Shown piece by piece: positions 1 through 8,246 of a DNA stretch of 64,000 bases. Source of the stretch: Nocardia ninae NBRC 108245 (GTDB taxonomy: Bacteria > Actinomycetota > Actinomycetes > Mycobacteriales > Mycobacteriaceae); contig NZ_BJXA01000048.1 in assembly GCF_007990755.1 (NCBI RefSeq), positions 1 to 64,000 on the forward strand, given 5' to 3'. Every line of letters begins with the position of its first letter. Position 1 is the first letter of the stretch. Position numbers and translations under genes: made by a program. The notes beneath the pieces were generated by a model, which ran no database searches, was not told the origin of the DNA, and worked only from the letters and a program-made list of their open reading frames with translations.

Positions 1-76
1 GCCGCCGCTGCCGCCGAGTTGTCATAGCACAACGACAAGCCAGCTCGGCGTGTTCGGAACCGACCCGGGGTTCGGG

Positions 77-1129
77 CTACTCCTCCTCAGCGCGGTTTGC
101 GCCGAGGTACCAGTCGGGTTCGCCCTCGGTGGGCAGGTCGTGCAGCTTGTCGGGGTTGCGGATGACGTTGATGGCGACGATGCGGCCGGCATCGATGACG
201 AAGTCGAACACGCCGATGTGGTTGCCGTCGAACACGACCAGGCCGGGCGCGCCGTTGACCAGCACCGCGCGGCCCCACCCGCCCGCGGCGGACGGTGCGT
301 GGTACCAGCCGAGCAGCATCTTCGCGATGAGCTCGGCTCCATGCACCGGCTGGCGGATCGCGGGGACCTTGCCGCCACCATCGGCGGTCAGGCTGACGTT
401 CGCGTCGAGCACGCCGAGCAGCGCGCTGAGATCACCGGAGCGCCAGGCGACCGCGAAGGCGGAGACGACCTTCTCCTGTTCGTCCGGCGAGGCGGGGAAG
501 CGCGGCGTGCCGTTCTCGACGTGCTTGCGGGCGCGGGAGGCGAGCTGTCGCACCGCGGCCGGGGTGCGGCCGACCACCTCGGCGACCTCGGGGCCGGTCA
601 TTCCGAACACGTCCTGCAGGACGAATGCGGTGCGCTCGGCGGGCGACAGCGACTCGAGGACAACCAGCAGTGCCGTAGTGACACGTTCGTCCTGGGTGAT
701 CCGGTCTGCCGGATCGTCCCAGCTGGTCACCTCGGGTTCGGGCAGCCATTCGCCGACATACTGTTCGCGGCGAACCCTGGCCGACCCGAGCTGATCCAGC
801 GCGAGACGGCCTGTCACGGTGCTGAGCCAGGCCCGCAGATTCTCAATCTGTCCCGCCGTGCCCGCCTCGTGCTGCCGTTGCAGCCGCAGCCACGCCTCCT
901 GCACCACATCGTCGGCGTCGGTGAGGCTGCCCAGCGTGCTGTAGGCGAGCCTGCGCAGATACGGCCGATGCTCCTCGAACCGCCGGGCCAGCTCGGCCTG
1001 ATCGAGGGGCTCGGGAGTAGAAGGCTGATCGGAAGTCACTGCTGTCGCCGTTCGGTCGTTCCGCCCCGCCGGGCGCGGTTTCATGGATGCGTCATCAGGT
1101 TGACGACGCAGCGGATCAGAGTGTGACAC
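77..1129 (-). CDS. ECF41-family (SigJ-like) RNA polymerase sigma factor with C-terminal SnoaL-like domain
   Basis: The 350-residue product is an alternative sigma factor that would redirect RNA polymerase to stress promoters. Sigma region 2 lies at about residues 45-115 (RPYLRRLAYSTLG, DADDVVQEAWLRLQ) and region 4 helix-turn-helix at about 150-205 (MTGPEVAEVVGRTPAAVRQL). The last ~130 residues form a SnoaL/NTF2-like domain with the two signatures of the ECF41 group, DGGGK near residue 250 and NPDKL near the C-terminus. In that family the fused domain modulates sigma activity in place of an anti-sigma factor. The start is ATG. The gene is divergent from a tandem repeat array and cobD. No adjacent COE/DUF1772-type partner gene, common beside ECF41 factors, is visible on this side. 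Confidence 0.9.
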   Translation of the reverse strand: MSHSDPLRRQPDDASMKPRPAGRNDRTATAVTSDQPSTPEPLDQAELARRFEEHRPYLRRLAYSTLGSLTDADDVVQEAWLRLQRQHEAGTAGQIENLRAWLSTVTGRLALDQLGSARVRREQYVGEWLPEPEVTSWDDPADRITQDERVTTALLVVLESLSPAERTAFVLQDVFGMTGPEVAEVVGRTPAAVRQLASRARKHVENGTPRFPASPDEQEKVVSAFAVAWRSGDLSALLGVLDANVSLTADGGGKVPAIRQPVHGAELIAKMLLGWYHAPSAAGGWGRAVLVNGAPGLVVFDGNHIGVFDFVIDAGRIVAINVIRNPDKLHDLPTEGEPDWYLGANRAEEE

Positions 1130-1280
1130 GCCTTAGATCGCCGACACGGTATGCCCGCCACCGACGAGGTTCGCATCACTGACACGCCGAGTTCCGCATG
1201 ATCGAGCCGGTGTACCCAGCGGCCTCTCGTGCCGGCTCACCCAGGCGCCGCCGTCGCCGAATCGTGCAGCGCGGCTGCCG

Positions 1281-2065
1281 AACGGGACATGTTGGCGGCA
1301 AGCGTCGAGTAGGCGCGCGCGCCGTGACGTCCCGTTAGGCGGGGTTACGCATGAGCGACGGGGCATGGTGGCGGCAGACGGTCGGGTGGGCGCGCCCTGG
1401 TGTCCCGTTCGGCGGGATAGCTGGTGCTCGGCGGGACGTGGTGGCGGCGAACGTCGAGTGGGCGCGCCGTGGTGTCCCGTTCGGCGGGATAGCTCATGGT
1501 CGGCGGGACGTGGCGGCGGCGAACGCCGAAGTGGATGCGTCGTGGTGTCCCGTTGGCCGGGGTAGCTCGTGTTCGGCGGGGCATGGTGGTGGCGAACGTT
1601 CGATGGGTGGGTGTGCCGTGAAGTCCTGGTGGCGAGGGAGCGCATCGTCGACGGGCCTGCTAGCGGCAAAACTTGAGTGGTGCGTTGTGGTGTCCCGTCG
1701 GGCGGGGGTACGCATGAGCGACGGGACATGTTGGTGGCGAACGTCGGGTGGGCGCGCCATGGTGTCCCGTCGGGCGGGGCAGTTCATGATCGAGGGGACC
1801 TGGTGGTGGTGAAGGTCGGGTGGGCGCGTCGTGGTGTCCCGTTTGGCGGGGTTGCTCGTGCTTGGCGGGACATGTTGGCGGCAAACGTCGAGTGGGCGCG
1901 CCGTGACGTCCCGTTGGGCGGGGGTACGCATGATCGACGGGACATGGTGGCGGCGAACGTCGGGGTGGGTGTGTCGTGGTGTCCCGTTTGGCGGGGTAGC
2001 TCGTGATCGACGGGACGTGGGGGCGGAATTGGCCGAGGGAGGTGGGCCGCTGTGTCCCGTTGATC
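1281..2065 (+). repeat. Tandem array of a 72-73-bp degenerate repeat, about 11 units
   Basis: The heptamer GTCCCGT (or a variant) recurs at about 1329, 1402, 1474, 1547, 1623 (decayed), 1692, 1764, 1836, 1908, 1981 and 2054, giving a period of 72-73 bp with one 76/69 pair around the decayed unit. Each unit carries GTCCCGT followed about 21 nt later by ACGGGAC or GCGGGAC, so every unit could fold into a hairpin, then a GGTGGCGGCGAACGTCGAG-like segment. Several overlapping frames stay open, but the period is not a constant multiple of three, so I do not call a protein here. The array fills the divergent gap between the sigma factor and cobD. Its unit matches the reverse complement of the array at 48103-48810. 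Confidence 0.9.
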
Positions 2066-2098
2066 GTGGGCTGGGGAGGGAGCGGATAGGCTCGGCGG

Positions 2099-3016
2099 GT
2101 GCAGAAGGGGACCGCTACCGCTGGGGGGTTGGTGTTGGGGTTTGTGCTCGATCGGGTGTTGGGGGATCCGCGGCGGTGGCATCCGGTGGCTGGATTCGGT
2201 TCGGTGGCAAGCGCGCTCGAATCGGTGACTTATGACGATCGGCGTCGTGCGGGGGTGCTGCATGAGGTGGTGCTGGTGGGGGCGGTGGTTGGAGTCGGTG
2301 TGGGGGTTCGTGGTCTCGGACTGCCTGCGACCGCGCTGGCCACCTGGACGGTGCTGGGCGGACGGAGCCTCGCCAAGGCTGGTAGCGAAATGGCCGATCG
2401 GCTGGAGGCCGGCGATCTGGACGGTGCTCGCGCGCTGCTGCCTTCGCTGTGCGGCCGCGACCCCGAGGTGCTCGACGCCGACGGATTGGCCCGCGCCGCA
2501 CTGGAATCCATCGCGGAGAACACCTCCGACGCGACGGTGGCCCCGCTGGTCTGGGGTGCGCTCGCCGGTGTGCCCGGCCTGCTCGGCTACCGCGCGATCA
2601 ACACCCTCGACGCGATGATCGGCTACCGCAACGACCGCTACCGCAACTTTGGCTGGGCGGCCGCGCGCACCGACGACCTGGCCAACCTGCTCCCCGCGCG
2701 CCTCACCGGTCTGCTCACCGTCGCGCTGGCCCCGCTGGTCGGTGGCCGCTCCGCCACCGCCCTGCGCGCCTGGCGCCGCGATGCCGCGCAACACCCCAGC
2801 CCCAACGCCGGAGTGGTCGAAGCATCGACGGCGGGCGCCCTGGGCATCCGGCTCGGCGGCCGCACCGAATACCCGCACGGCGTCGAACAACGCCCCACGC
2901 TCGGCGACGGACCCGCCCCCACCGTCGCGGATCTGCATCGCGCAGTACGCCTTTCGGAGGCGGTACAGGCGGCTGCAGTAGCGGTGGCCGTTCTCGGTGC
3001 GCTGGCCCGGCGTTAG
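2099..3016 (+). CDS. cobD: Cobalamin biosynthesis protein CobD/CbiB (adenosylcobinamide-phosphate synthase)
   Basis: The 305-residue membrane protein joins adenosylcobyric acid to (R)-1-amino-2-propanol or its phosphate, the step before nucleotide-loop assembly. Family landmarks are the N-terminal DRVLGDPRRWHPV, the central IAENTSDATVAPL and RAINTLDAMIGYRN, and several hydrophobic segments (about 35-60, 150-170, 200-215, 285-303). Length is normal for CbiB/CobD. Translation starts at GTG 2099. It lies on the opposite strand from SURF1/ptpA, with cobC beyond, the arrangement seen around Rv2236c-Rv2231c in M. tuberculosis. The last ~50 bp of the gene are duplicated just downstream (see 2963-3160). 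Confidence 0.93.
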   Translation: MQKGTATAGGLVLGFVLDRVLGDPRRWHPVAGFGSVASALESVTYDDRRRAGVLHEVVLVGAVVGVGVGVRGLGLPATALATWTVLGGRSLAKAGSEMADRLEAGDLDGARALLPSLCGRDPEVLDADGLARAALESIAENTSDATVAPLVWGALAGVPGLLGYRAINTLDAMIGYRNDRYRNFGWAAARTDDLANLLPARLTGLLTVALAPLVGGRSATALRAWRRDAAQHPSPNAGVVEASTAGALGIRLGGRTEYPHGVEQRPTLGDGPAPTVADLHRAVRLSEAVQAAAVAVAVLGALARR

Positions 3017-3160
3017 CCGTCGGTTCGTCCGATCGGTCTCGGACGCCGAGGGTGCCGGTCGACAGTACAGGCGGTTGCAGTAGCCGTTCTCGGTGCGCTG
3101 GCCCGGCGTCAGCCTTCGGTTCGTCCGATCAGTCTCGAACGCCGAGGGTGCCGGTCCAGG
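2963..3160. repeat. Direct tandem duplication of ~95 bp spanning convergent gene ends
   Basis: Copy 1 (about 2963-3060) starts inside the cobD 3' end and runs past its stop. Copy 2 (about 3065-3160) repeats it with a 6-bp deletion and a few substitutions and contains the last codons and stop of the minus-strand gene at 3129. Shared landmarks are GTTCTCGGTGCGCTGGCCC and CGCCGAGGGTGCCGGTC in both copies. Copy 1 therefore also holds an untranslated relic of the minus gene's C-terminus, and copy 2 a relic of the cobD terminus. Confidence 0.9.
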
Positions 3161-3878
3161 TGGCGGTGTCGAGACCGGCACGCCTGGCCAGCGCGAACAT
3201 GGCGGCGATGTCGTCGTCGTTGCGCGGTGGGCAGTCGTCCCTGGGGTACTCCTCCTCCGGGTAGTACAGCTCCTCCAGCCGTGTCATCCCCTCCGCGTAG
3301 GACCGCACGAGACGCTCGGTGATCGCGCCACGTTCGGCGGCGTCGAGCAGTTCCGCGCACAGCTCCGGCATGCCTGCGTCGGCATCGGAGAACTCCAGCC
3401 AGCCGGAGATCTTGTCGAGCGCCCCCTCGCGCGTCGTGAAAGCCGAGACGCCGCAGTCGAGTCCGTCGTCGGCCAGATCGTCGGGGTAGGGCGCCCGGTG
3501 CCAGGCCCCGTTCTCGAACCAGTAGACGCAGCCGACCATGTGGTCATCGATCAGGCCTTGCAGGTATCGGCGCGGCAGCCATTCCGGCGCTCCGGCCAGT
3601 AGGTCGATCGCGGGCTCGTACCACTTGACCTTGCTCGACTCGTCTTCCCCGACGAGTACGGCGCGGCCAGCACCGAACCACTTCAGCACCCACCAGGTGC
3701 AACCGGAGTCGTCCCAGTGCAAGCCGCCGTCGTCGATCCAGTATCCCGACCGATGGTGCGCCGGCTCGCTCTCCCGCTCGCGGTTGTAGGTCGCGACCGC
3801 GACGCCCGCCCACCGCTTCCACAGTAGGTGCGCATCCGGTAGATCGTCGGGGTGTCCGGGCCGGTTTAGCTTCCCCAA
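3129..3878 (-). CDS. Hypothetical protein, tryptophan-rich, acidic
   Basis: The product is 249 residues and I do not recognise its family. It is rich in Trp, Tyr, Asp and Glu with motifs such as YWIDDGGLHWDDSG, WWVLKWFGAGRAVLVGED and YWFENGAWHRAPYPDD, and looks cytosolic, with no signal peptide or membrane segment. The open frame continues far upstream across SURF1 and ptpA, but that part is their antisense shadow. I chose TTG at 3878 because an AGGAG lies 7 nt upstream and composition changes there. It is convergent with cobD, and its terminal codons (GTLGVRD) fall inside the tandem duplication. The compact acidic, aromatic-rich character recalls immunity or SUKH-like proteins, but that is only an impression. 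Confidence 0.7.
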   Translation of the reverse strand: MGKLNRPGHPDDLPDAHLLWKRWAGVAVATYNRERESEPAHHRSGYWIDDGGLHWDDSGCTWWVLKWFGAGRAVLVGEDESSKVKWYEPAIDLLAGAPEWLPRRYLQGLIDDHMVGCVYWFENGAWHRAPYPDDLADDGLDCGVSAFTTREGALDKISGWLEFSDADAGMPELCAELLDAAERGAITERLVRSYAEGMTRLEELYYPEEEYPRDDCPPRNDDDIAAMFALARRAGLDTATWTGTLGVRD

Positions 3879-3900
3879 TGTTCTTCTCCTGACTCGTGTT

Positions 3901-3928
3901 CGGTGGGCCAGCCTAGGCTGGCCCACCG
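3901..3928 (-). terminator. Perfect 28-bp palindrome, probable terminator or processing hairpin
   Basis: CGGTGGGCCAGCC is followed directly by its reverse complement through the centre CCTAGG. It sits between SURF1 (ends 4022) and the TTG-start gene (3878), both on the minus strand. There is no strong T-run, so Rho-independent function is uncertain. The 90 bp between it and SURF1 show no gene. Confidence 0.5.
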
Positions 3929-4021
3929 ACAGCACGGCCCCGACGCTGCCTCGGTGCCGGTACACAGAACTCCCTGGCGGCGGCGTAGTCCACCTCGGGC
4001 CAGCTGAGCTGTGCGGCTGGG

Positions 4022-4924
4022 TCAGTCGCGGCCGCGGCCGTAGCGGTCTGCCAGGCGCGCTTCGGTTGTCGGTTTGGCGGGGGCCGATGCGGCGGTGGGG
4101 GTTTCGGGTGACGTGGTATCGGGTGGGGGGCTGGCGGCAACCGGTTCGGTTGCGGTGCTTGTCTTTTCCCGGCGGCGTTCGCGGATCTCGGCGTAGACGA
4201 AGTAGCCGAGGCCCAGGGGCGCCATGATGCCGAAGGCCAGCCATTGCAGGCCGTAGGAGAGGTAGGGGCCTGCGTCGAGTTGGGGGAGGGGGGTGGGTTT
4301 GAAGGCACCGGGCTGGTTGTCGTCGAGTTGCAGGTAGCCGCCGCGTTCGCCGGTGGGGATCGGGGTCAGGGGTTGCTGCAGGACGGCGGCTTCCTGGGTG
4401 GTGTCGATCGAGTACACCTGCCGGTAGCCGTCTTGGATCGACGGGTCCTTGCCGGGGGTGATGCCTTCGGACATCCGGACCCGGGCTTCGAGACGTTGCG
4501 GCCCGGCGGGCGGGTCGGGGATCGGCGGCGGGCGGGAACCGTCCACCGCGGCGACGAGTCCGCGGTCGATCAGCAGCAGGCGACCGTCGTCCAGCCGGAA
4601 GGTGGCGAGCACGGAGTAGCCGGGGGCACCGTCGAGATGCCGCAGCCGGACCAGCACCGTCGAGTCCGGTTGGAAGGCGCCGGAAGCGGTGACCTTGCGC
4701 CATTCGGTGTGCGCGTCGTCGGCACTGGAGCTGTCCAGGACGGTGGTGATGTCGATCGGGTCGGCGCGCACCGAGTCGGCGATGAGCTGGTTGCGGTGCG
4801 AGGTGCTGGTGTTCTTGCCGAGCTGCCACGGCGCGAGCACCGTGAAGCACAGGTAAGCGAACACGGCGACCACGGCCGCGAGGATCACCCAGCTCGGGCG
4901 GAGCAGAAAGGTCAGCCTGCGCAT
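4022..4924 (-). CDS. SURF1 family cytochrome oxidase biogenesis protein
   Basis: The 300-residue protein fits the SURF1/Shy1 family, which helps insert cofactors into cytochrome c oxidase. It has an N-terminal membrane segment at about residues 12-33 ending in FTVLAPWQLGKN, an extracytoplasmic domain with the family pattern WRKVTASGAF and LLIDRGLV, and a second membrane segment at about 225-250 (SYGLQWLAFGIMAPLGLGYF). The tail after ~residue 255 is charged and Pro/Ala-rich. The start ATG (4922-4924) shares one base with the ptpA stop, so the pair is translationally coupled. This matches Rv2234-Rv2235 in M. tuberculosis. Confidence 0.9.
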   Translation of the reverse strand: MRRLTFLLRPSWVILAAVVAVFAYLCFTVLAPWQLGKNTSTSHRNQLIADSVRADPIDITTVLDSSSADDAHTEWRKVTASGAFQPDSTVLVRLRHLDGAPGYSVLATFRLDDGRLLLIDRGLVAAVDGSRPPPIPDPPAGPQRLEARVRMSEGITPGKDPSIQDGYRQVYSIDTTQEAAVLQQPLTPIPTGERGGYLQLDDNQPGAFKPTPLPQLDAGPYLSYGLQWLAFGIMAPLGLGYFVYAEIRERRREKTSTATEPVAASPPPDTTSPETPTAASAPAKPTTEARLADRYGRGRD

Positions 4925-5442
4925 CAGATTCGCCGATCGAGCAGCGGGTCGGGCGGCTGGGCGGGCAGGCCGAGCGCGTCGCGCACCCAGTCGAGCAGGC
5001 CGGGCATCGCGGCCTCGATCTGGTCACGGACGAGTTCGAAGTCGGCCGTGTCACCGTAGTAGGGGTCGGGCACGTCGGGCCCGTCGGCGGCCGGGTGGAA
5101 ACTGCGCAGCAGCCTGCGCCGATCCGACGGCACACCGAGGCGGGCCAGTTCGCGTTCGTGCGAGGTGTCGAGCGCGATCAGCAGGTCGGCGTCGCGATGG
5201 TCGGCGCCGAGGGCCGCGGCGATATGCCCGGTCGTGTAGCCGTACTTGCGCAAGGTGGCGGTGGTGCGGGTGTCCGCGTCGTCGCCGACGTGCCAGGCGC
5301 CGGTGCCCGCGCTGCTCACCCGCACCCGATCGGCCAGTCCCGCGCGGGACAAATGCATGGCGAAGATCTTCTCCGCCATCGGAGAACGGCAGATGTTGCC
5401 GGTACAGACGAACGAGACGTGCAGCTCACCCACGACAGCCAT
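4924..5442 (-). CDS. ptpA: Low molecular weight protein-tyrosine phosphatase PtpA
   Basis: The 172-residue enzyme hydrolyses phosphotyrosine. The CX5R phosphate loop CTGNICRS is at residues 13-20, and the general acid lies in DPYYGD near residue 125. In pathogenic mycobacteria the homologue is exported and acts on host targets; whether that applies here is unknown. It is first in a two-gene unit with SURF1 and divergent from cobC, with 44 bp between starts. The mycobacterial neighbour ptkA (HAD-type kinase, Rv2232) is missing from the gap. Confidence 0.93.
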   Translation of the reverse strand: MAVVGELHVSFVCTGNICRSPMAEKIFAMHLSRAGLADRVRVSSAGTGAWHVGDDADTRTTATLRKYGYTTGHIAAALGADHRDADLLIALDTSHERELARLGVPSDRRRLLRSFHPAADGPDVPDPYYGDTADFELVRDQIEAAMPGLLDWVRDALGLPAQPPDPLLDRRI

Positions 5443-5486
5443 TCTGGCCGGTCGACCTACGGGCCCGCCACGTAGGGTGTGCTCTC

Positions 5487-6527
5487 GTGTCCGAGGACAG
5501 CGTCGATCACGCGAAACTGCGCCACCACGGCGACGTGGACGCGCGCCCCGGCATGCTCGACTTCGCGGTGAACGTGCAGGGCAGCGCGCCGCCGGACTGG
5601 TTGCGGCAGCGGCTCGCGGCCCGGCTGGACACGCTCGGGCGCTACCCGAGTGCGGAGGAAGATCACACGGCTAGGTGTGCCGTTGCGGCCAGGCATGGGC
5701 GCCGCCCGGACGAGGTGCTGTTGCTGGCGGGTGCGGCCGAGGGCTTCGCCATGCTGCCGCGGCTCACACCCCGGCTGGCCGCCGTGCTCCACCCGTCGTT
5801 CACCGAGCCGGAGCTCGCGCTGCGCGCGGCCGGTGTCGCGGTGACCAGGGTGCTGCTAGCGCCGCCGTACAGGCTCGACCCGGCCGCTGTCCCGGCCGAG
5901 GCCGACCTCGTGGTGCTCGGCAATCCGACCAACCCGACCTCGGTGCTGCACCCGGCTGAAACCATCCGCGCGTTGCGCAGGCCGGGCCGGACCCTCGTGG
6001 TCGACGAGGCGTTCGCCGACGCGGTGGCGGGGGAGCCCGAATCGCTCGCCGGGTACTCTGCACCCGATCTGCTCGTTCTGCGCAGCCTCACCAAAACCTG
6101 GGCGCTCGCCGGGCTCCGCTGCGGTTACTTCCTCGGTGCCCCCGAACTCCTGGCGCGCCTGAATCACGGCCGTGCCCACTGGCCGCTCGGCACCCTGCAA
6201 CTGGAGGCGATCACCGCCACCGCCGAGCCGCATGCGGTCGCAGAGGAACAGCAGCGCGCCCAGGCGATCGCCGTCGAACGCGCCGCGATGATCGAGCGGC
6301 TCACCGAACTGGGCGTGCATGTGCACACGCCGGCCGAGGCGCCGTTCCTGTTGCTCCGCGTTCCCGATGGTGAGCTGCTCCGGAAGTACCTGGCGGACAA
6401 CGGCATTGCCGTCCGTCGCGCGGATACTTTTCCCGGTCTCGGGCCGAACCATCTCCGCGTCGCGGTGCGCGGCACCACCGAGGTAGACCGACTCGTCACC
6501 GCCATACGAACGGCGGACCTCTGGTGA
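5487..6527 (+). CDS. cobC: Threonine-phosphate decarboxylase-like aminotransferase CobC (PLP-dependent)
   Basis: The 346-residue class I/II aminotransferase-fold protein corresponds to Rv2231c. It probably makes (R)-1-amino-2-propanol phosphate for the CobD reaction, consistent with cobD 2.5 kb away. The N-terminus HHGDVDARPGMLDFAVNVQ is typical of CobC/CobD decarboxylases. LGNPTNPTS and VVDEAFAD bind PLP, and the Schiff-base lysine is in SLTKTWALAG near residue 205. GTG 5487 is the start. Distinguishing it from histidinol-phosphate aminotransferase rests on the neighbourhood and the N-terminal motif. Confidence 0.88.
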   Translation: MSEDSVDHAKLRHHGDVDARPGMLDFAVNVQGSAPPDWLRQRLAARLDTLGRYPSAEEDHTARCAVAARHGRRPDEVLLLAGAAEGFAMLPRLTPRLAAVLHPSFTEPELALRAAGVAVTRVLLAPPYRLDPAAVPAEADLVVLGNPTNPTSVLHPAETIRALRRPGRTLVVDEAFADAVAGEPESLAGYSAPDLLVLRSLTKTWALAGLRCGYFLGAPELLARLNHGRAHWPLGTLQLEAITATAEPHAVAEEQQRAQAIAVERAAMIERLTELGVHVHTPAEAPFLLLRVPDGELLRKYLADNGIAVRRADTFPGLGPNHLRVAVRGTTEVDRLVTAIRTADLW

Positions 6528-6558
6528 GCACCGAGGCCCACCCCCGACCACATGAGCA

Positions 6559-6636
6559 CAGCCGCACACCTTCTGATGTGGCGTACACGGAATCGCATGC
6601 AATTCCGTATGCGCCACATCAAAAGTCGTGCGGCTG
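6559..6636. terminator. Long imperfect inverted repeat downstream of cobC
   Basis: CAGCCGCAC begins the left arm and GTGCGGCTG closes the right, with GATGTGGCGTACACGGAAT opposed by ATTCCGTATGCGCCACATC and a GCATGC centre. It folds as a ~36-bp stem with a few mismatches. It lies between cobC and the NIF3 gene, both on the plus strand, and may terminate cobC transcription. The outer CAGCCGCAC sequence is shared with the perfect hairpin at 17390-17453. Confidence 0.65.
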
Positions 6637-6711
6637 CCGGGTTGGGCCGCTGCGGGGGTCGGCTCGGGAGGGAATGCGACAGTTCATGGACGGACCACAG
6701 GAGGGTGAACG

Positions 6712-7833
6712 ATGACCACACTGGCGGATCTCATCGAAGTGCTCGACGCGGCATACCCACCGAAACTGGCGGAGTCGTGGGATTCGGTCGGGCTGGTCGC
6801 CGGTGATCCGGCCGACGAGGTCACCAGAGTGCTGTTCGCGGTCGACGCCACCGCGGGCGTGGTCGAGGAGGCGATCGACTGGCGGGCACAGGCTTTGGTG
6901 GTGCACCACCCATTGCTGTTACGCGGCGTCGACACCGTCGCGGCCGACACTCCGAAAGGTGCACTGCTGCACCGGCTCATCCGTTCCGGCTGCGCGTTGT
7001 TCACCGCGCACACCAACGCGGACTCCGCCGACCCGGGCGTCTCCGACGCGCTGGCCGCCGCGATCGGCCTCACCGTCACCGGCCCGATCGATGCGAAACC
7101 CGAAGCCCCCATCGACAACTGGGTCGTGCAGGTGCCTCCGTCGCACGCCGACGCAGTGCTGTCCGCCTTGTTCATGGCGGGCGCAGGCAGCAGCGGCGAC
7201 TATCGCGACTGCGCACTCCGGGTGCCCGCGGTCGGCCAGTTCCGGCCGATGGCGGAGGCAACCCCGGCCGTCGGCGTGCTCGGTGAACTCCAGCGGGTCG
7301 ACGAGGAGCGCCTCGAGCTGATCGCGCCGCCCGCCGCCCGCGCCGCCATCCTGTCCGCCCTGCGCGCCGCCCACCCCTACGAGGACCCGGCGTATCACAT
7401 CACCGAACGCGCCTCGCTGCCGTCGACGGTCGGCATCGGCCGCGTCGGCACCTTGCCGGAACCGGAGTCGTTGCGCGCCTTCACCGATCGAGTCGCCGCG
7501 GCACTGCCGCCGAGCGCGTGGGGCGTGCGCGCCGCAGGCGACCCGGACCGCTCCATCTACACGGTCGCCGTCTGCGGCGGCGCAGGCGATTCCTACCTGA
7601 ACGCGGTGACTCGCCGCGGCGTCGACGCGTACGTCACCGCGGACCTGCGCCATCACCCCGTCGACGAACACCTGCGCAAGGGCGGCCCCGCCCTCATCGA
7701 CGCCGCCCACTGGGCGACCGAATTCCCTTGGTGCGCACAGGCGGAACGGGTCGTGCAGGCCGGCCTGCCCGGCCTCGAGACGCGCGTGTCGACGCTGCGG
7801 ACCGACCCGTGGACGGTCAGCGCGCGGAGCTGA
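6712..7833 (+). CDS. NIF3-like dinuclear metal centre protein (DUF34)
   Basis: The 373-residue protein belongs to the NIF3/YbgI family, toroidal hexamers with a two-metal site. Visible landmarks are the N-terminal AESWDSVGLVAGDP, the metal ligands HHPLLLRGV, the HTNADSADPGVSDALA segment, and the C-terminal DLRHHPVDEHL. The ~130-residue middle insertion (HPYEDPAYHI) is the PII-like domain of the long actinobacterial form. Biochemical function is unsettled. ATG 6712 follows GGAGGGTGAACG. It is the orthologue of Rv2230c. Confidence 0.92.
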   Translation: MTTLADLIEVLDAAYPPKLAESWDSVGLVAGDPADEVTRVLFAVDATAGVVEEAIDWRAQALVVHHPLLLRGVDTVAADTPKGALLHRLIRSGCALFTAHTNADSADPGVSDALAAAIGLTVTGPIDAKPEAPIDNWVVQVPPSHADAVLSALFMAGAGSSGDYRDCALRVPAVGQFRPMAEATPAVGVLGELQRVDEERLELIAPPAARAAILSALRAAHPYEDPAYHITERASLPSTVGIGRVGTLPEPESLRAFTDRVAAALPPSAWGVRAAGDPDRSIYTVAVCGGAGDSYLNAVTRRGVDAYVTADLRHHPVDEHLRKGGPALIDAAHWATEFPWCAQAERVVQAGLPGLETRVSTLRTDPWTVSARS

Positions 7834-8246
7834 GCTGGGCAGTATTTGCGCGGACCTGACCTGAGCTGAGCTGATCAGTTTGGTCGCGCGGAGCTGAGCT
7901 GATCAGTAGCCGCGCCGGGCTGGGACCGACCAGCACTAGCGCCGAGCCGCGGCCTATTGATAGTTGCGCCAAGCTGATTCGATCAGCAGTCGCGCCGGGC
8001 TGAGCTGACCAGGGTGGCGCCGGGCTGAGCTGACCAGAGGTGGTGCCGGGCGGGGTCGACCAGTGGTCGCGCTGTGCCGGGTTGGTCCGCAGTCACGTCG
8101 AGTCGGGCTGGCCCGCAATCGCGCGGGGCTACGCTGGTCAGCAGTGCGCCAACCTGGGCCGACCAGCAAGGCCCGATCAGTAGTTGCGCCGAGCTGAGCC
8201 CATCAGCAAACGCCCGCGTACTGACCCGATCAGTAGTTGCGCGGCG
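7818..8246. repeat. Degenerate ~27-bp tandem repeat array between convergent genes
   Basis: About 15 units resemble TTGCGCCGAGCTGAGC followed by GATCAGCAG-like sequence, with unit length drifting from 22 to 29 bp. The array starts on the last codons of the NIF3 gene (stop TGA at 7831 lies in GAGCTGAGCTG) and ends on the last codons of the zinc-ribbon gene (stop at 8230 lies in GATCAGTAGTTGCG). Both flanking proteins thus end in repeat-encoded residues. No separate gene is seen between 7834 and 8229. Confidence 0.85.

Noticed and set aside
50-1126. 358-residue plus-strand frame opposite the sigma factor
   Set aside because: It is the antisense shadow of a gene with clear ECF41 motifs.
1345-1931. 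Open frames of 60-200 residues through the 72-bp repeats, apparently encoding repetitive Arg/Pro/His-rich proteins
   Set aside because: Unit length alternates 72 and 73 bp, so the frame is not kept from unit to unit. No ribosome-binding site or signal is seen.
3879-5135. Upstream extension of the hypothetical gene to a 668-residue frame
   Set aside because: It is antisense-free but out of frame with SURF1 and ptpA, which have strong motifs; composition is Arg/Pro-rich shadow sequence.
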